This document shows positions 1 through 9,057 of a stretch of DNA of 64,000 bases, piece after piece. Each line of letters begins with the position of its first letter. Within the stretch, counting starts at the first letter, position 1. The position numbers and the translations under genes were made by a program. The notes below the pieces were generated by a model. That model did not search any database, was not told the DNA's origin, and was given only the letters and a program-made list of their open reading frames with translations. The DNA lies in assembly GCA_905176665.1 (NCBI GenBank), contig CAJINA010000188.1, forward strand, positions 62,001 through 126,000, read 5' to 3'. This DNA comes from Olavius algarvensis Delta 4 endosymbiont (GTDB lineage: Bacteria; Desulfobacterota; Desulfobacteria; Desulfobacterales; CAJINA01).

Positions 1-768
1 CAGGGCGGCATCGTTGTATGCTTTGGCCAAATTGAAGATCGCGTCCGTATTGCGCGGATTTAGCGCCAGCGACTTGCGCCACCACTTCACAGCCGTCTGA
101 AAGTCACCCCGGTTGAAAAAGATCCAGCCAATCTCATTCATGGCCCGGGTATGGGTCGGCTTGATGACGATGGCCTTTTTGTATTCCAAAAGGGCATTCG
201 CGACCATATCGAGGTCGTGAAAGGCTTTGCCCAGACGATAATGGGTCTCGGATTCACCCGAATCGGCATCCCGGGCTTTTTTCAAGTATTCAATCGCTTT
301 GGCCGGGTTATGCCTGAAATTGTAAATGGTGCCAATGAAATAGTAAGCGTCTGCATTGGCCGGGTCAATGTCTATGATGGCGCTGAACCAGTCAAACGCC
401 TTATTGGTATCGCCCTGCTGCAGGGCCAGAATCCCCAGCCAGAGCATGGCAAATGTGTTCTTTCGATCGATGCGCAGCGCCTGCGAGAATTTCACCGCTG
501 CACTTTGATAGTGGCCCTTTTTTGCATAAAGCAGCCCGAGTTGGTTGAGTGCGAACTCATTGTTCGGATCAAGCTGCAGAGCCCTTTCGAATTGCTGGAC
601 AGCCTTTTCAATCTTGCCCCGGTAATGAGAATCGGAGCCTTGAAATATCAGGCTGTTGACATCAGCTGCACTTACCGCCGATACCCCCTGGAGGCAGCCA
701 ACAAGTAAGTATGCAAAGGTTGCCACCACCAAAACTGTAAATCCCGAATACCGGTCCAAGCCGCTCAT
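1..768 (-). CDS. TPR-repeat lipoprotein, partial (C-terminus beyond window)
   Basis: Starts with ATG at 768 and reads without a stop to base 1 (256 codons), so the 3' part lies outside the window. The N-terminus is a signal peptide ending in a lipobox-like LVGC, followed by at least five tetratricopeptide repeats (for example ALQLDPNNEFALNQLGLLYA, ALRIDRKNTFAMLWLG, SLALNPRNTDAIFNLA). TPR proteins act as protein-docking scaffolds; an outer-membrane or periplasmic scaffold is inferred. The start overlaps the stop of the upstream amidase gene (ATGA), so the two are probably co-transcribed and the protein may serve envelope or cell-wall assembly. No specific partner can be named. Confidence 0.85.
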   Translation of the reverse strand, partial: MSGLDRYSGFTVLVVATFAYLLVGCLQGVSAVSAADVNSLIFQGSDSHYRGKIEKAVQQFERALQLDPNNEFALNQLGLLYAKKGHYQSAAVKFSQALRIDRKNTFAMLWLGILALQQGDTNKAFDWFSAIIDIDPANADAYYFIGTIYNFRHNPAKAIEYLKKARDADSGESETHYRLGKAFHDLDMVANALLEYKKAIVIKPTHTRAMNEIGWIFFNRGDFQTAVKWWRKSLALNPRNTDAIFNLAKAYNDAAL

Positions 769-1877
769 GCGATCCCCCTTGCGATGGCATCGACAATCTT
801 GGCTCTGAAGCCCGCCTGATGAAGCAGGGCTTCTTCACCGGGATTCGAGATGAATCCAGCTTCCAACAGTATGGCGGGCATTTTAGCTTTTCGCAAGACA
901 AAAAAATTGGCTGAATGGATACCCCGGCTCTTGATGGGAAGTTCGGTCTTGAAGCGATCCTGAAAACCAACCGCGAATTTTCCGCTCTCCTGCCAATTAA
1001 GTTTCTGGCCGAAAGTCGTCAGAATTTGCTCAATATCAATATATCCCTGTTTTCGTTGTCTTTTTTCATCATAACTCAAAGCAGAATTTTCCAGAGCGGC
1101 CACCCGGGCGGCTTCCTTGCTTGAGGCCTTGGCGGAACAATAGTAGGTCTCGGAACCGTGTGCCCGCCTGTTTTTATTAGCATTTATATGAATACTGATG
1201 AAAAGATCCGCCCGATACTGGTTCGCTATGACGGTCCGTTCACTCAAAGGCACATAGTAATCGCCCGTGCGAGTCAAAAAAGATCTGACCCGTCCCTGCC
1301 GTTCAAGCGTCTGGTGCAGACGCCTTGCCAGGTCGAGGGTGACGCTCTTTTCTTGCAAGCCATTCAGGCCGACGGCACCCGAGTCGAAGCCACCGTGCCC
1401 CGCATCGATGACCACCCGGTTTACCCGGTATCCCAAGCCGGCATCCGCATTGAGTTTTTGGGCCATGGCCTGTGCTTCCCGGCGTGCTGACTGTTCCTCC
1501 CGGGCATCGACTTTGGTCTTGCGTCGCGGGCCGGCCAGGGGTTTTTGGGTCATGATATCGATCATCATGCGCGAATAGGTATCCCCGGGATTGAGCCGGA
1601 CAGCCTGCCGGAAGGCACCCACCGCTTCGGCACTGCGGCCCAACTCCCGCAGGGCCCGGCCCAGCAGACCATAGGCCCAATCACTTGTGGGGTCCAGCTT
1701 GATGGCCCGGGCCAACACTGCCACCGCCCGGTGGTAATCTTGCTTCTGGATGAGTTCCTGCCCCTTGAGGGCATATTCAAAGGCACTGCCGGCCGGCAAT
1801 ACGGTCGGCGCCAGCAATAGTCCGGAAAGGCCCATGGCGCCCTGGCTCATCATTTTTAAAAAATCCCTGCGATCCAT
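765..1877 (-). CDS. N-acetylmuramoyl-L-alanine amidase with N-terminal TPRs (Amidase_3)
   Basis: 370 residues. The N-terminus has a twin-arginine motif (RRDFLK, residues 3-8) and a hydrophobic stretch to about residue 32, suggesting Tat export. Residues 33-105 hold about two TPR repeats. From residue 153 the zinc amidase domain shows the expected ligands and acid: VVIDAGHGG (H161), E176 in LQEKSVTLDLA, FISIHINAN (H230) and the C-terminal ILLEAGF (E339). Family members cleave the amide bond between MurNAc and the peptide stem during cell separation or sporulation-type remodelling. The TPR-amidase order is unusual compared with AmiC (AMIN-amidase). It is the first gene of a two-gene operon with the TPR lipoprotein (4-base overlap). 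Confidence 0.92.
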   Translation of the reverse strand: MDRRDFLKMMSQGAMGLSGLLLAPTVLPAGSAFEYALKGQELIQKQDYHRAVAVLARAIKLDPTSDWAYGLLGRALRELGRSAEAVGAFRQAVRLNPGDTYSRMMIDIMTQKPLAGPRRKTKVDAREEQSARREAQAMAQKLNADAGLGYRVNRVVIDAGHGGFDSGAVGLNGLQEKSVTLDLARRLHQTLERQGRVRSFLTRTGDYYVPLSERTVIANQYRADLFISIHINANKNRRAHGSETYYCSAKASSKEAARVAALENSALSYDEKRQRKQGYIDIEQILTTFGQKLNWQESGKFAVGFQDRFKTELPIKSRGIHSANFFVLRKAKMPAILLEAGFISNPGEEALLHQAGFRAKIVDAIARGIA

Positions 1878-2044
1878 ATTCTTAGGCTACCTTCAACGGG
1901 TTGCGCCATATTTCCCAACTGCTGAGAACTGAGATTTTTACTTTTAAACCCGGCAGGGGGATGATAATCTGGCAAATCGAGTTTCCAAGTTTAGCATAAG
2001 TAAAAAAAATCCAACCCGAATTCCCCTGAAGAGGGTGGCTGAAA

Positions 2045-5000
2045 TTGAAAAAAAGATATAATAACGGTATCTTAAATATTTGTTTGATTGTATTTTGCTT
2101 TTGCGGGCTTTGGGCCCTTTCGGCTTGCACCACCGGGCGGTATGTCTCCCCACAACACAAAAACGGCATGGCCTTACTGGCCCAGCAGCAGCCGGAAAAA
2201 GCGGCGGCCCAGTTTTCAGAAGGAATTGGGGTGGCCACGCAAGCGGGTAATCGCGCCGCGGCGGCGGAACTGACGGCCATTCTCGGCTGGACGCAGGCTG
2301 AAATGCTGAATTTTCACGAAGCCGAAGCGCTGCTGACCCGGGCCATCCGCATGGTTCAGGAGCAAGGCGGTGACCCGGCCGTGATGTATGGCCGCCTGGC
2401 CGTGGTCCGAGCCAAAAGCAGCCAGGTGGAAAAGGGGCTGGCCGCCGCCGCCAAAGCCCTGGAACTGACGGCCGCCCGCTGGCGGTCAAAATCCAAATTG
2501 AACGCAACGGATGAGATCATCGGCTATGCTGTCCACAATGCCGGCATGCCGCCGGATGAAGATATGATCCGGGCGGCCATCATGGCCCAGGCTGCCCGGG
2601 CCATTTTGTATTTTAACGCCAATGACTTGGAGCAGGCCGCTCGGTGGGGCGAGCGGACGGTTGATCACTGCAATGCACTGACCTTCATTATGAAAATGGC
2701 TCCAGCTGAAGACCGGCTCACATTTTACCAGGGCAAAGGCGTAGCCGCCGGCGTGGCCAGCCGGGCCTATGCATTGCTGGAGGATCCGAAGCGCTCCGCG
2801 GAATTGCTCCAGGCCGGGAAGGACGCTTTCGACCAGATCGGGATCACGGTCAAGGACGATGATCTGCTGGCGGCCTATATTGCCTCCGGCCGTTATGACC
2901 GGCATGCTCGGAAACAGGATCATGGGGATCTCCGTTTTTCCGAGGGATACAACCAGGCCATGACCCTGTGGGAAACAGGTCGCCTTGAAGAGGCCCGCAC
3001 GGCCTTTGAAACCGTCATCGACCGGGCCGCAAAAGAAGCCCGCACCATGGAATTGGCCCGGGCCTTGAGTCAGCAGGGCTGGCTGGCGGCCGAAACCGGC
3101 CGATACGCACAGGCCGTTAAACTCCTTGAACACAGTATCGCGACGACCCCACAGGCCGATGAAGCCGCCATGTCCCACACCCGCCTGGCTGCTATCCTGG
3201 CCCGGTTGGGCAACATCGAGAAAGCGCTGGCTGAAGCCGAGCAGGCGTTGGCCGTAGCCCTGCGCAACCGTCCGGCTCAATTTGGCGGGCTTAACCGTAC
3301 AACCGCCATAGAACGGTTTGTGGCCAATCCGGGACTGCCGCCCGATGTGGTCATGCTAAAGGCCGTACTGGGATCGACCGCAGCCCGAACGATTAGTTGG
3401 TATTTCCTGGGCGATTACCCGCGGGCGGCCGCCGCCGGGAAGAAATCCGTGCACTATTTCCAAAAGGCTGAAAAAGCCATCTCGTTGGCTGCAGCCCGGG
3501 AACGCCGGGACTTTTATGATGGCGCCGGTTATGCCGCCATGGCTACCGGTGATGCGCTCACCTTTATGGGGGCACCCGATAAAGGCCGCGCCTACCTGGA
3601 GTTGGCCGAAACCTATTTTGAAATCTCCGGATCCGTTTTCGGCCGCTACGCTACGCGTTCCTTGTACGCCTGCTCTTTTCTGCGCGAGAAAAGGTACCCG
3701 GAAGGAGCCGCCATTATACGTGCAATGTGGGATAGGCTGGGAGCCGTTGGTTTCGAGGATATCTTGTGGCGCGCCAAGGGCCGGTTTGCCTACTACTTCG
3801 ATCAGCACGCCCGGGAACTGATTGATGATCTGGGAACAGCCGCGTCGGACACCCCGGCTGCAGGCAAGCTGTCTGCGGAAGCCTCCCGCCGCAAAACCAG
3901 CGTGGTCGCGGATATCAAAAGGCAACTGGACAGCGTATCCCTGCTACTCGCCGATGACGACGCGGCCCAGACCGGTCGGCTGGTCGCCGCGCTTGAACAG
4001 GCCGAGACCGGCCCGGCGTTGTCCAAGGCGGCCGGGGATCTGGTCCGGCGCATTAAACTGATCGCCTACCGGAATTATGCCGCGGCCCTGGATAGGATAG
4101 AATCCCTCCGGGCTGCCTTGGAAACCGATCTCAACAAGCGTTCCTTCCGGGCGGACAAACAACTCCTCTATGACGGCTATATCCGTCTCAGTGTGGAGCT
4201 GTTCGGCGCCCGGGCCGGTCTTGAAGCTCTGGAGCGTTCCAAAGCCAGAAACTTGCTGGACCTGATGGCCACCCGCGAAGTCGATTTTGAAAACCCGCTG
4301 GCCCACTCTGTTCGCAAGTTGCGCCGGGAAATCACCCAGACACCGGTCCCGGACCAGAACAGCACCCTGGCCGCCGGTGCGGAAAGCCTGTCGGCAAGTG
4401 ATGTCGCCAGATACCGCGCCATTGTCGTGCAACTCAAAAAAGAAGCCCCGGAGCTGGCATCCTTCATCAGTGCCGACCATCTGCCGTACCGGGAGATCGC
4501 AGCGCTAATCCCCGCGCGGACCGCACTGTGTGCGTACCACCTGGCCCGGGACTACGGCTTCATTTTCACGGTCTTTAAAGGGCAGGCCCGGGTTGTCCAA
4601 ATTAAGGTGGACCGCCCGGCCCTCACTGCCAAGATTCGAAGTTTACGCGAAGCGATCTTCAAAAAGGGCGACGCCCGGGTCGATACATTGGCCAGGGAGC
4701 TCTATGGCCAGCTGGTCAGGCCGGTTGCAACGCATCTGGACGCTGATCGCATCATCATTGTCCCCGATAAAGCTTTGTTTTACCTGCCGTTCGCTGCCCT
4801 GCATGACGGTCAGGCCTACCTGATAGAACGATTCAGCCTGGCCTATACCCCCAGTATGGGCATTTTAAAATATGCGCGCGCCAAGGCACGGCCGAAAACC
4901 GGGCGGGTGCTGGCCTTAGGGAACCCCGACCTGGGCAATCCGAAAATGGACCTGCCCAGCGCCCAGGCCGAGGCACAAAAGGTGGCCGCGCGATTTCCAG

Positions 5001-5494
5001 GCTCGCGGGTCTACTTGGGCGCCCAGGCCACCGAAACGGTTGCCCGTTCAGCCGCGGCCCGCTATGACATTATCCATTTTGCGACCCACGGCGAATTCAG
5101 CACTGCGGACCCGCTGTACTCTAGCCTGCGATTGGCCGCCGACAGCAAAAATGACGGCCGCCTCGAAGCGGCGGAGATTTTTTCACTACGCATCTCACCC
5201 TGGCTGGTCACCCTGAGTGCGTGCCGCACCGGCCTGGGCGTCGTCACCAGCGGCGGCGAGGTTATCGGTCTGAACAGAGCGTTTATTTATGCCGGCGCGC
5301 CGGCGGTGGTTTCCAGCTTGTGGAGTATTGGGGATGAATCCACCGCTTTTTTGATGGAAAAGTTTTACGAAAATTTAAAAGTGATGCCGCGGGACGCTAC
5401 CCTGCGAGCTGCCCAGGTGGACATGCTTTATGGCGGTCAGTACCGCCAACCCTTTTATTGGGCCGCCTTTTATTTGACCGGTGATTTCCGTTAG
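2045..5494 (+). CDS. Large TPR lipoprotein with C-terminal CHAT protease domain
   Basis: 1149 residues from a TTG start at 2045 with GAGGG about ten bases upstream; no other start precedes the signal peptide. The signal ends in a lipobox (LSAC), so a lipoprotein is predicted. Many degenerate TPR-like helical repeats fill residues 40-520, followed by a helical spacer. The last 300 residues form a CHAT domain (caspase HetF associated with TPRs): HFATHG with H1015 and LSACRTG with C1060 give the His-Cys dyad of clan CD proteases, followed by the typical AFIYAGAPAVVSSLW segment. CHAT proteins are known or suspected proteases in signalling or defence; a surface-anchored, TPR-regulated peptidase is inferred. 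Single gene, divergent from the amidase operon. Confidence 0.88.
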   Translation: MKKRYNNGILNICLIVFCFCGLWALSACTTGRYVSPQHKNGMALLAQQQPEKAAAQFSEGIGVATQAGNRAAAAELTAILGWTQAEMLNFHEAEALLTRAIRMVQEQGGDPAVMYGRLAVVRAKSSQVEKGLAAAAKALELTAARWRSKSKLNATDEIIGYAVHNAGMPPDEDMIRAAIMAQAARAILYFNANDLEQAARWGERTVDHCNALTFIMKMAPAEDRLTFYQGKGVAAGVASRAYALLEDPKRSAELLQAGKDAFDQIGITVKDDDLLAAYIASGRYDRHARKQDHGDLRFSEGYNQAMTLWETGRLEEARTAFETVIDRAAKEARTMELARALSQQGWLAAETGRYAQAVKLLEHSIATTPQADEAAMSHTRLAAILARLGNIEKALAEAEQALAVALRNRPAQFGGLNRTTAIERFVANPGLPPDVVMLKAVLGSTAARTISWYFLGDYPRAAAAGKKSVHYFQKAEKAISLAAARERRDFYDGAGYAAMATGDALTFMGAPDKGRAYLELAETYFEISGSVFGRYATRSLYACSFLREKRYPEGAAIIRAMWDRLGAVGFEDILWRAKGRFAYYFDQHARELIDDLGTAASDTPAAGKLSAEASRRKTSVVADIKRQLDSVSLLLADDDAAQTGRLVAALEQAETGPALSKAAGDLVRRIKLIAYRNYAAALDRIESLRAALETDLNKRSFRADKQLLYDGYIRLSVELFGARAGLEALERSKARNLLDLMATREVDFENPLAHSVRKLRREITQTPVPDQNSTLAAGAESLSASDVARYRAIVVQLKKEAPELASFISADHLPYREIAALIPARTALCAYHLARDYGFIFTVFKGQARVVQIKVDRPALTAKIRSLREAIFKKGDARVDTLARELYGQLVRPVATHLDADRIIIVPDKALFYLPFAALHDGQAYLIERFSLAYTPSMGILKYARAKARPKTGRVLALGNPDLGNPKMDLPSAQAEAQKVAARFPGSRVYLGAQATETVARSAAARYDIIHFATHGEFSTADPLYSSLRLAADSKNDGRLEAAEIFSLRISPWLVTLSACRTGLGVVTSGGEVIGLNRAFIYAGAPAVVSSLWSIGDESTAFLMEKFYENLKVMPRDATLRAAQVDMLYGGQYRQPFYWAAFYLTGDFR

Positions 5495-5545
5495 TATGCA
5501 CCAAACAATGCAGCTGACTAACAATTGCATTGGAAGGGATTGTGA

Positions 5546-6022
5546 ATGGAGGCAAAATTCAAGGACAGGCCCCTGATCATTGCATCGCCACCCATAATCT
5601 TCTTAGGCTGCCTTATTGCCGGCGTGGGGTTGCATGCCCTGTTTAGATCTACCCTGGGAAGTTTTCCCGAAGTTGCCCGGCCCTGGGTGGGGGGCGGACT
5701 GTTTGCAATGGCGGGGGTGATTGCCGCATCTGCGTTTCTGACGCTGCACCGGCACAAAACGCCTTTCAATCCCTATAAAGCAACAACCCGTGTCGTCCAG
5801 ACCGGGGCCTTCCGGTTCACCCGCAACCCCATGTATCTTTCTCTGGCCCTGCTGCTGTTTGCAGCGGCCTTCCTGTTCAATGCGTTCAGTTTCATTCTCA
5901 TGGCCATGATTTTTATGGTCATTCTCAATCACGGGGTAATCCAGCCGGAAGAGACCTACCTCGCAAAAAAGTTTGGGGCTGAATATCGCGAATATAAGGC
6001 CAGAGTGCGGCGCTGGTTATAA
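5546..6022 (+). CDS. Isoprenylcysteine carboxyl methyltransferase-like membrane protein
   Basis: 158 residues, ATG with GGAAGGG upstream. Three to four hydrophobic segments and the C-terminal signature of the ICMT/PEMT-like family: a GAFRFTRNPMYLSL segment (R-x-x-x-NPMY binds S-adenosylmethionine in the family) and a PEETYLAKKFGAEYREY tail. Proteins of this group methylate small or lipid substrates at the inner membrane; the true substrate is unknown for bacterial stand-alone members. It follows the CHAT gene by 51 bases and could be co-transcribed. A second, divergent paralogue lies at 35685-36185. Confidence 0.85.
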   Translation: MEAKFKDRPLIIASPPIIFLGCLIAGVGLHALFRSTLGSFPEVARPWVGGGLFAMAGVIAASAFLTLHRHKTPFNPYKATTRVVQTGAFRFTRNPMYLSLALLLFAAAFLFNAFSFILMAMIFMVILNHGVIQPEETYLAKKFGAEYREYKARVRRWL

Positions 6023-6134
6023 GACAACAAACCGGAAACAAAATCGGCCAACCGACTTTTCATATGATATCTGACTGTGGTATTGTAAGGTTTTTGAAGT
6101 TTGCCCCCCGGGACTCGGCGGGGAGAAGGCATCT

Positions 6135-6905
6135 ATGCAGTTCATAAAAACAAGCTTGTTTATCACTTTAATCGCCTTGGGATATGGCGTACACGCTCTG
6201 GCAGCACCACCGTTGCTGACGGTTGTAACGGAAGAGTTCCCACCATATAACTATACCGTCGGCGGAAAAATCAAAGGCATTTCAACAACTGTCGTCATTG
6301 CAACGCTGAAACGATCCGGTCTGAATTACCGCATGCATGTGTACCCTTGGGCAAAGGCATATAAAAGACTGGCCTTAAATAAAAAAAATGTGCTCATCTA
6401 TTCAATCTACCGGAGTACCGAACGGGAACCGCTATTTGCAGCCTGGGTCGGCCCAATCCTGCCGCCAGCGGCAGTCTATTTCTATAAGCTCAAAGCACGC
6501 GCCGATGTAAACGTCTCCAGTCTGGATGAGGCCAAGCAATATCGGATTGGAGTCACGCGGGATGACTATTTTGATGAATTGCTGGTAAAGCACAAATTCC
6601 CCCGCCTTTTAATAGCCAACGATGCGGTTTCAAATGCCCAGAACTTATTATCCAGGAGAGTAGACCTAATTCCTTCCTATGCGCTATCACTGGCCGCTCG
6701 GCTTGATCAGATGGGCAAACCTTTTAACATCGTTGAAAGCACCAATATCCTGATTCCGGAGGGAAAGTCTAAGCTTTTTATGGCATTGAGCCGCGGAACC
6801 GACCCGGAAATTATTGCCCAGGTAAAAAACGCCTTTTCCAGGGCTCGAGCCGAAAATGTCCTCAACCGGGCGTTGGATGAATACTTCGAGGGGCTTTTAA
6901 AGTAA
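6135..6905 (+). CDS. Periplasmic solute-binding protein, SBP_bac_3 type
   Basis: 256 residues, ATG with GGGGAGAAGG upstream. A signal peptide is predicted with cleavage near residue 23 (ALA-A). The remaining protein resembles the amino-acid-binding protein family 3: LTVVTEEFPPYNY at the start of lobe 1, MHVYPWAKAYKRL, and RVDLIPSYALSLAARL in the hinge or second lobe. No permease or ATPase gene is adjacent, so it is an orphan; such orphans in this class often belong to short bacterial SBP families of unknown ligand. Substrate cannot be assigned. A GC-rich imperfect hairpin lies just upstream of the ribosome-binding site. Confidence 0.8.
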   Translation: MQFIKTSLFITLIALGYGVHALAAPPLLTVVTEEFPPYNYTVGGKIKGISTTVVIATLKRSGLNYRMHVYPWAKAYKRLALNKKNVLIYSIYRSTEREPLFAAWVGPILPPAAVYFYKLKARADVNVSSLDEAKQYRIGVTRDDYFDELLVKHKFPRLLIANDAVSNAQNLLSRRVDLIPSYALSLAARLDQMGKPFNIVESTNILIPEGKSKLFMALSRGTDPEIIAQVKNAFSRARAENVLNRALDEYFEGLLK

Positions 6906-6937
6906 CTACTGTCCCTATAGAACAAACGACCGCAATA

Positions 6938-8017
6938 GTGGAAAAAATGGACACTGAGCTCTACCGCCGATTACAGCAGCAATTGGATCAATACTCGATG
7001 GGCTACCCGGCCACAAAATCCGGGGTTGAAATCAAGATCCTAAAGAAGCTTTTCTCAGAAGAAGACGCCGACTTGTTTCTGCAAATGACCCCGATGCTTG
7101 AAACAGTCGAGGATATCGCCGCCCGCCTTGACAGCCCGGTATCCGATCTCGATGATAAATTGAACAATCTGGCGGCCCGGGGTCTTCTGTTTCGCCTGGC
7201 CAAAGGCGCGGTAGTAAAGTATGGGGCCATCCCCTTTGTCCACGGGTTGCTCGAATTTCAGGTCAATCGGCTGGACCGGGAGTTGGCTGAACTGGTTCGT
7301 CAATACTTCAAGGAAGACTTTTCAAACGCATTGAATGCGTCTGCCGCTGGCTTTTTACGAACGATCCCCGTCCAGCAGTCACTGGAAGTGAAGCACACTA
7401 TTGCGCCCTATGAAGACGCGGCGCGGATTCTAGATAAGAATGCCCCCCATATTGTCGTCACCGATTGTATCTGCCGCAAATCGGCCAAACTGGTGGATAA
7501 AGGCTGTGACAAACCGGGTGAAGTCTGCTTCATGTTCGGGTCCATGGGCCAGTATTATCTGGATCAGGGCATGGGCCGCCGGATCGAGTTGGACGAAGCC
7601 CTGGCGCTCTTGACCAAAGCCGGTGAGGCCGGCCTGGTCACCCAGCCGGCATCTTCGCAAAATCCGGGCGGCATGTGCAATTGCTGCGGCGACTGCTGCG
7701 GTCCACTCTCCGCTCTTAACAGTCATCCGCGACCGGCGGAAATCGTCTTCTCGAACTATTTCGCCCAGATCGACACGGGTGCCTGCACCGCCTGCGGGCT
7801 TTGTGAAGAGCGCTGCCAGATGGCCGCCATTGGGGTAACGGAGGATGACTGTGCCGAGATAAATCGGGATCGCTGCATCGGTTGCGGCCTTTGTGTGACC
7901 ACCTGCCCGGAGGAGGCCCTGTCCCTGGCAAAAAAATCTACTGAGCAGGTCAAATTACCGCCGGCCACGGCCTTCGAACAGATGGTACAAATGGCTCAAA
8001 AGAGAGGAATTTTGTGA
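6938..8017 (+). CDS. Winged-helix and 4Fe-4S dicluster ferredoxin-domain protein
   Basis: 359 residues from GTG at 6938; ATG at 6947 is an alternative. Residues about 25-100 look like a winged-helix domain (VEDIAARLDSPVSDLDDKL). A middle cysteine-rich part contains CICRK, CDKPGEVCFMFG and the dense MCNCCGDCCGPL. The C-terminus holds two classical 4Fe-4S motifs, CTACGLCEERC and CIGCGLCVTTC. The combination recurs in sulfate-reducing bacteria as a soluble redox protein that may read or pass electrons; DNA binding is not shown. Its stop overlaps the start of the nitrilase gene, and it heads a run of six closely spaced genes. Confidence 0.8.
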   Translation: MEKMDTELYRRLQQQLDQYSMGYPATKSGVEIKILKKLFSEEDADLFLQMTPMLETVEDIAARLDSPVSDLDDKLNNLAARGLLFRLAKGAVVKYGAIPFVHGLLEFQVNRLDRELAELVRQYFKEDFSNALNASAAGFLRTIPVQQSLEVKHTIAPYEDAARILDKNAPHIVVTDCICRKSAKLVDKGCDKPGEVCFMFGSMGQYYLDQGMGRRIELDEALALLTKAGEAGLVTQPASSQNPGGMCNCCGDCCGPLSALNSHPRPAEIVFSNYFAQIDTGACTACGLCEERCQMAAIGVTEDDCAEINRDRCIGCGLCVTTCPEEALSLAKKSTEQVKLPPATAFEQMVQMAQKRGIL

Positions 8018-8970
8018 GCATGTCCGATTCCCTGAAAGTAGGATTGGCCCAGATCGCCCCGGTCTGGCTGAATCGCGAAAAAACGCTTGAAAAGATCGAA
8101 GCGTATATCGAGCACGCCGCGGTGGAAGACTGCCGCCTGGTTGCGTTTGGCGAGGCGCTGGTCCCGGGGTATCCTTTCTGGATTGAACTTACTGACGGAG
8201 CCCGGTTTGATTCCCCGGTGCAGGAAGAGATGCACGCCTACTACACGTCCCAGGCCGTGCAGATTGATTCCGGCGGTCTCGACTCCATCTGCCGCCTGGC
8301 CGGCGACCATAAAATTGCGGTTGTCCTGGGCTGCATCGAACGGGCCGCCGATCGGGGCGGGCACAGCCTCTATTGCGCCCTGGTGTATATCGCCCCTGAT
8401 GGCCGCATCGCCTCGGTACACCGCAAATTAATGCCCACCTATGAAGAACGGCTGACCTGGTCCCCCGGCGATGGGCACGGCCTGCGGGTGCACGCCCTGG
8501 GAGCCTTCTCGGTGGGCGGCCTGAACTGCTGGGAAAACTGGAGGCCCCTGGTCCGCAGCGCCCTGTACGCCCAGGGCGAGGACTTACACGTGGCAATCTG
8601 GCCCGGCGGCCTGCACAATACCAAGGAAATCACCCGCTTCATCGCCCGGGAAGCGCGTTCTTATGTCCTGTCGGTATCGGGCCTGATGCGGAGCTGCGAT
8701 ATGGATTCCGGCGTGCCGTTAAGTGACCAGGTCACCGCCAAGGCGGCCGACATAATGGCCAACGGCGGTTCCTGCCTGGCCGGCCCGGACGGACAGTGGG
8801 TTCTGGAACCCCAGATCAACACCGAAGGTCTTTTTACCGCAACGGTTGACCATGCGCAGGTCCGACGTGAACGACAGAACTTCGATCCTTCCGGTCACTA
8901 TTCCCGGCCGGATGTCACCCGGCTGGTTTTAAACCGCAAACGCCAGGGAATATTGGAAATCAAGGATTAA
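8014..8970 (+). CDS. Carbon-nitrogen hydrolase (nitrilase superfamily)
   Basis: 318 residues from GTG at 8014, which overlaps the preceding stop (GTGA) and has GAGG six bases upstream; ATG at 8020 is possible. The Glu-Lys-Cys triad is visible: E47 in LVAFGEALVPGYP, K138 in HRKLMPTYEE and C172 in GGLNCWENWRPL. The GEALVPGYP and CWEN contexts match true nitrilases and cyanide-hydrolase-like branches, which convert nitriles to carboxylic acids and ammonia. The C-terminal extension found in filament-forming nitrilases is short here. The operon context (ferredoxin protein, DUF169, MetF) does not identify the substrate. Confidence 0.88.
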   Translation: MSMSDSLKVGLAQIAPVWLNREKTLEKIEAYIEHAAVEDCRLVAFGEALVPGYPFWIELTDGARFDSPVQEEMHAYYTSQAVQIDSGGLDSICRLAGDHKIAVVLGCIERAADRGGHSLYCALVYIAPDGRIASVHRKLMPTYEERLTWSPGDGHGLRVHALGAFSVGGLNCWENWRPLVRSALYAQGEDLHVAIWPGGLHNTKEITRFIAREARSYVLSVSGLMRSCDMDSGVPLSDQVTAKAADIMANGGSCLAGPDGQWVLEPQINTEGLFTATVDHAQVRRERQNFDPSGHYSRPDVTRLVLNRKRQGILEIKD

Positions 8971-9057
8971 AAACCCAACAGGGAGCTTTGACCCTAATGT
9001 CGACATCATTCCAAACGTGCGCTGTTCAATGCGCCCTTAATGGTCAGGAAATCAGCC

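Noticed and set aside
2486..3280. 264-codon open frame opposite the CHAT gene
   Set aside because: It lies wholly inside a recognisable gene on the other strand, has no ribosome-binding site and no family likeness; an artefact of GC-rich codon use.
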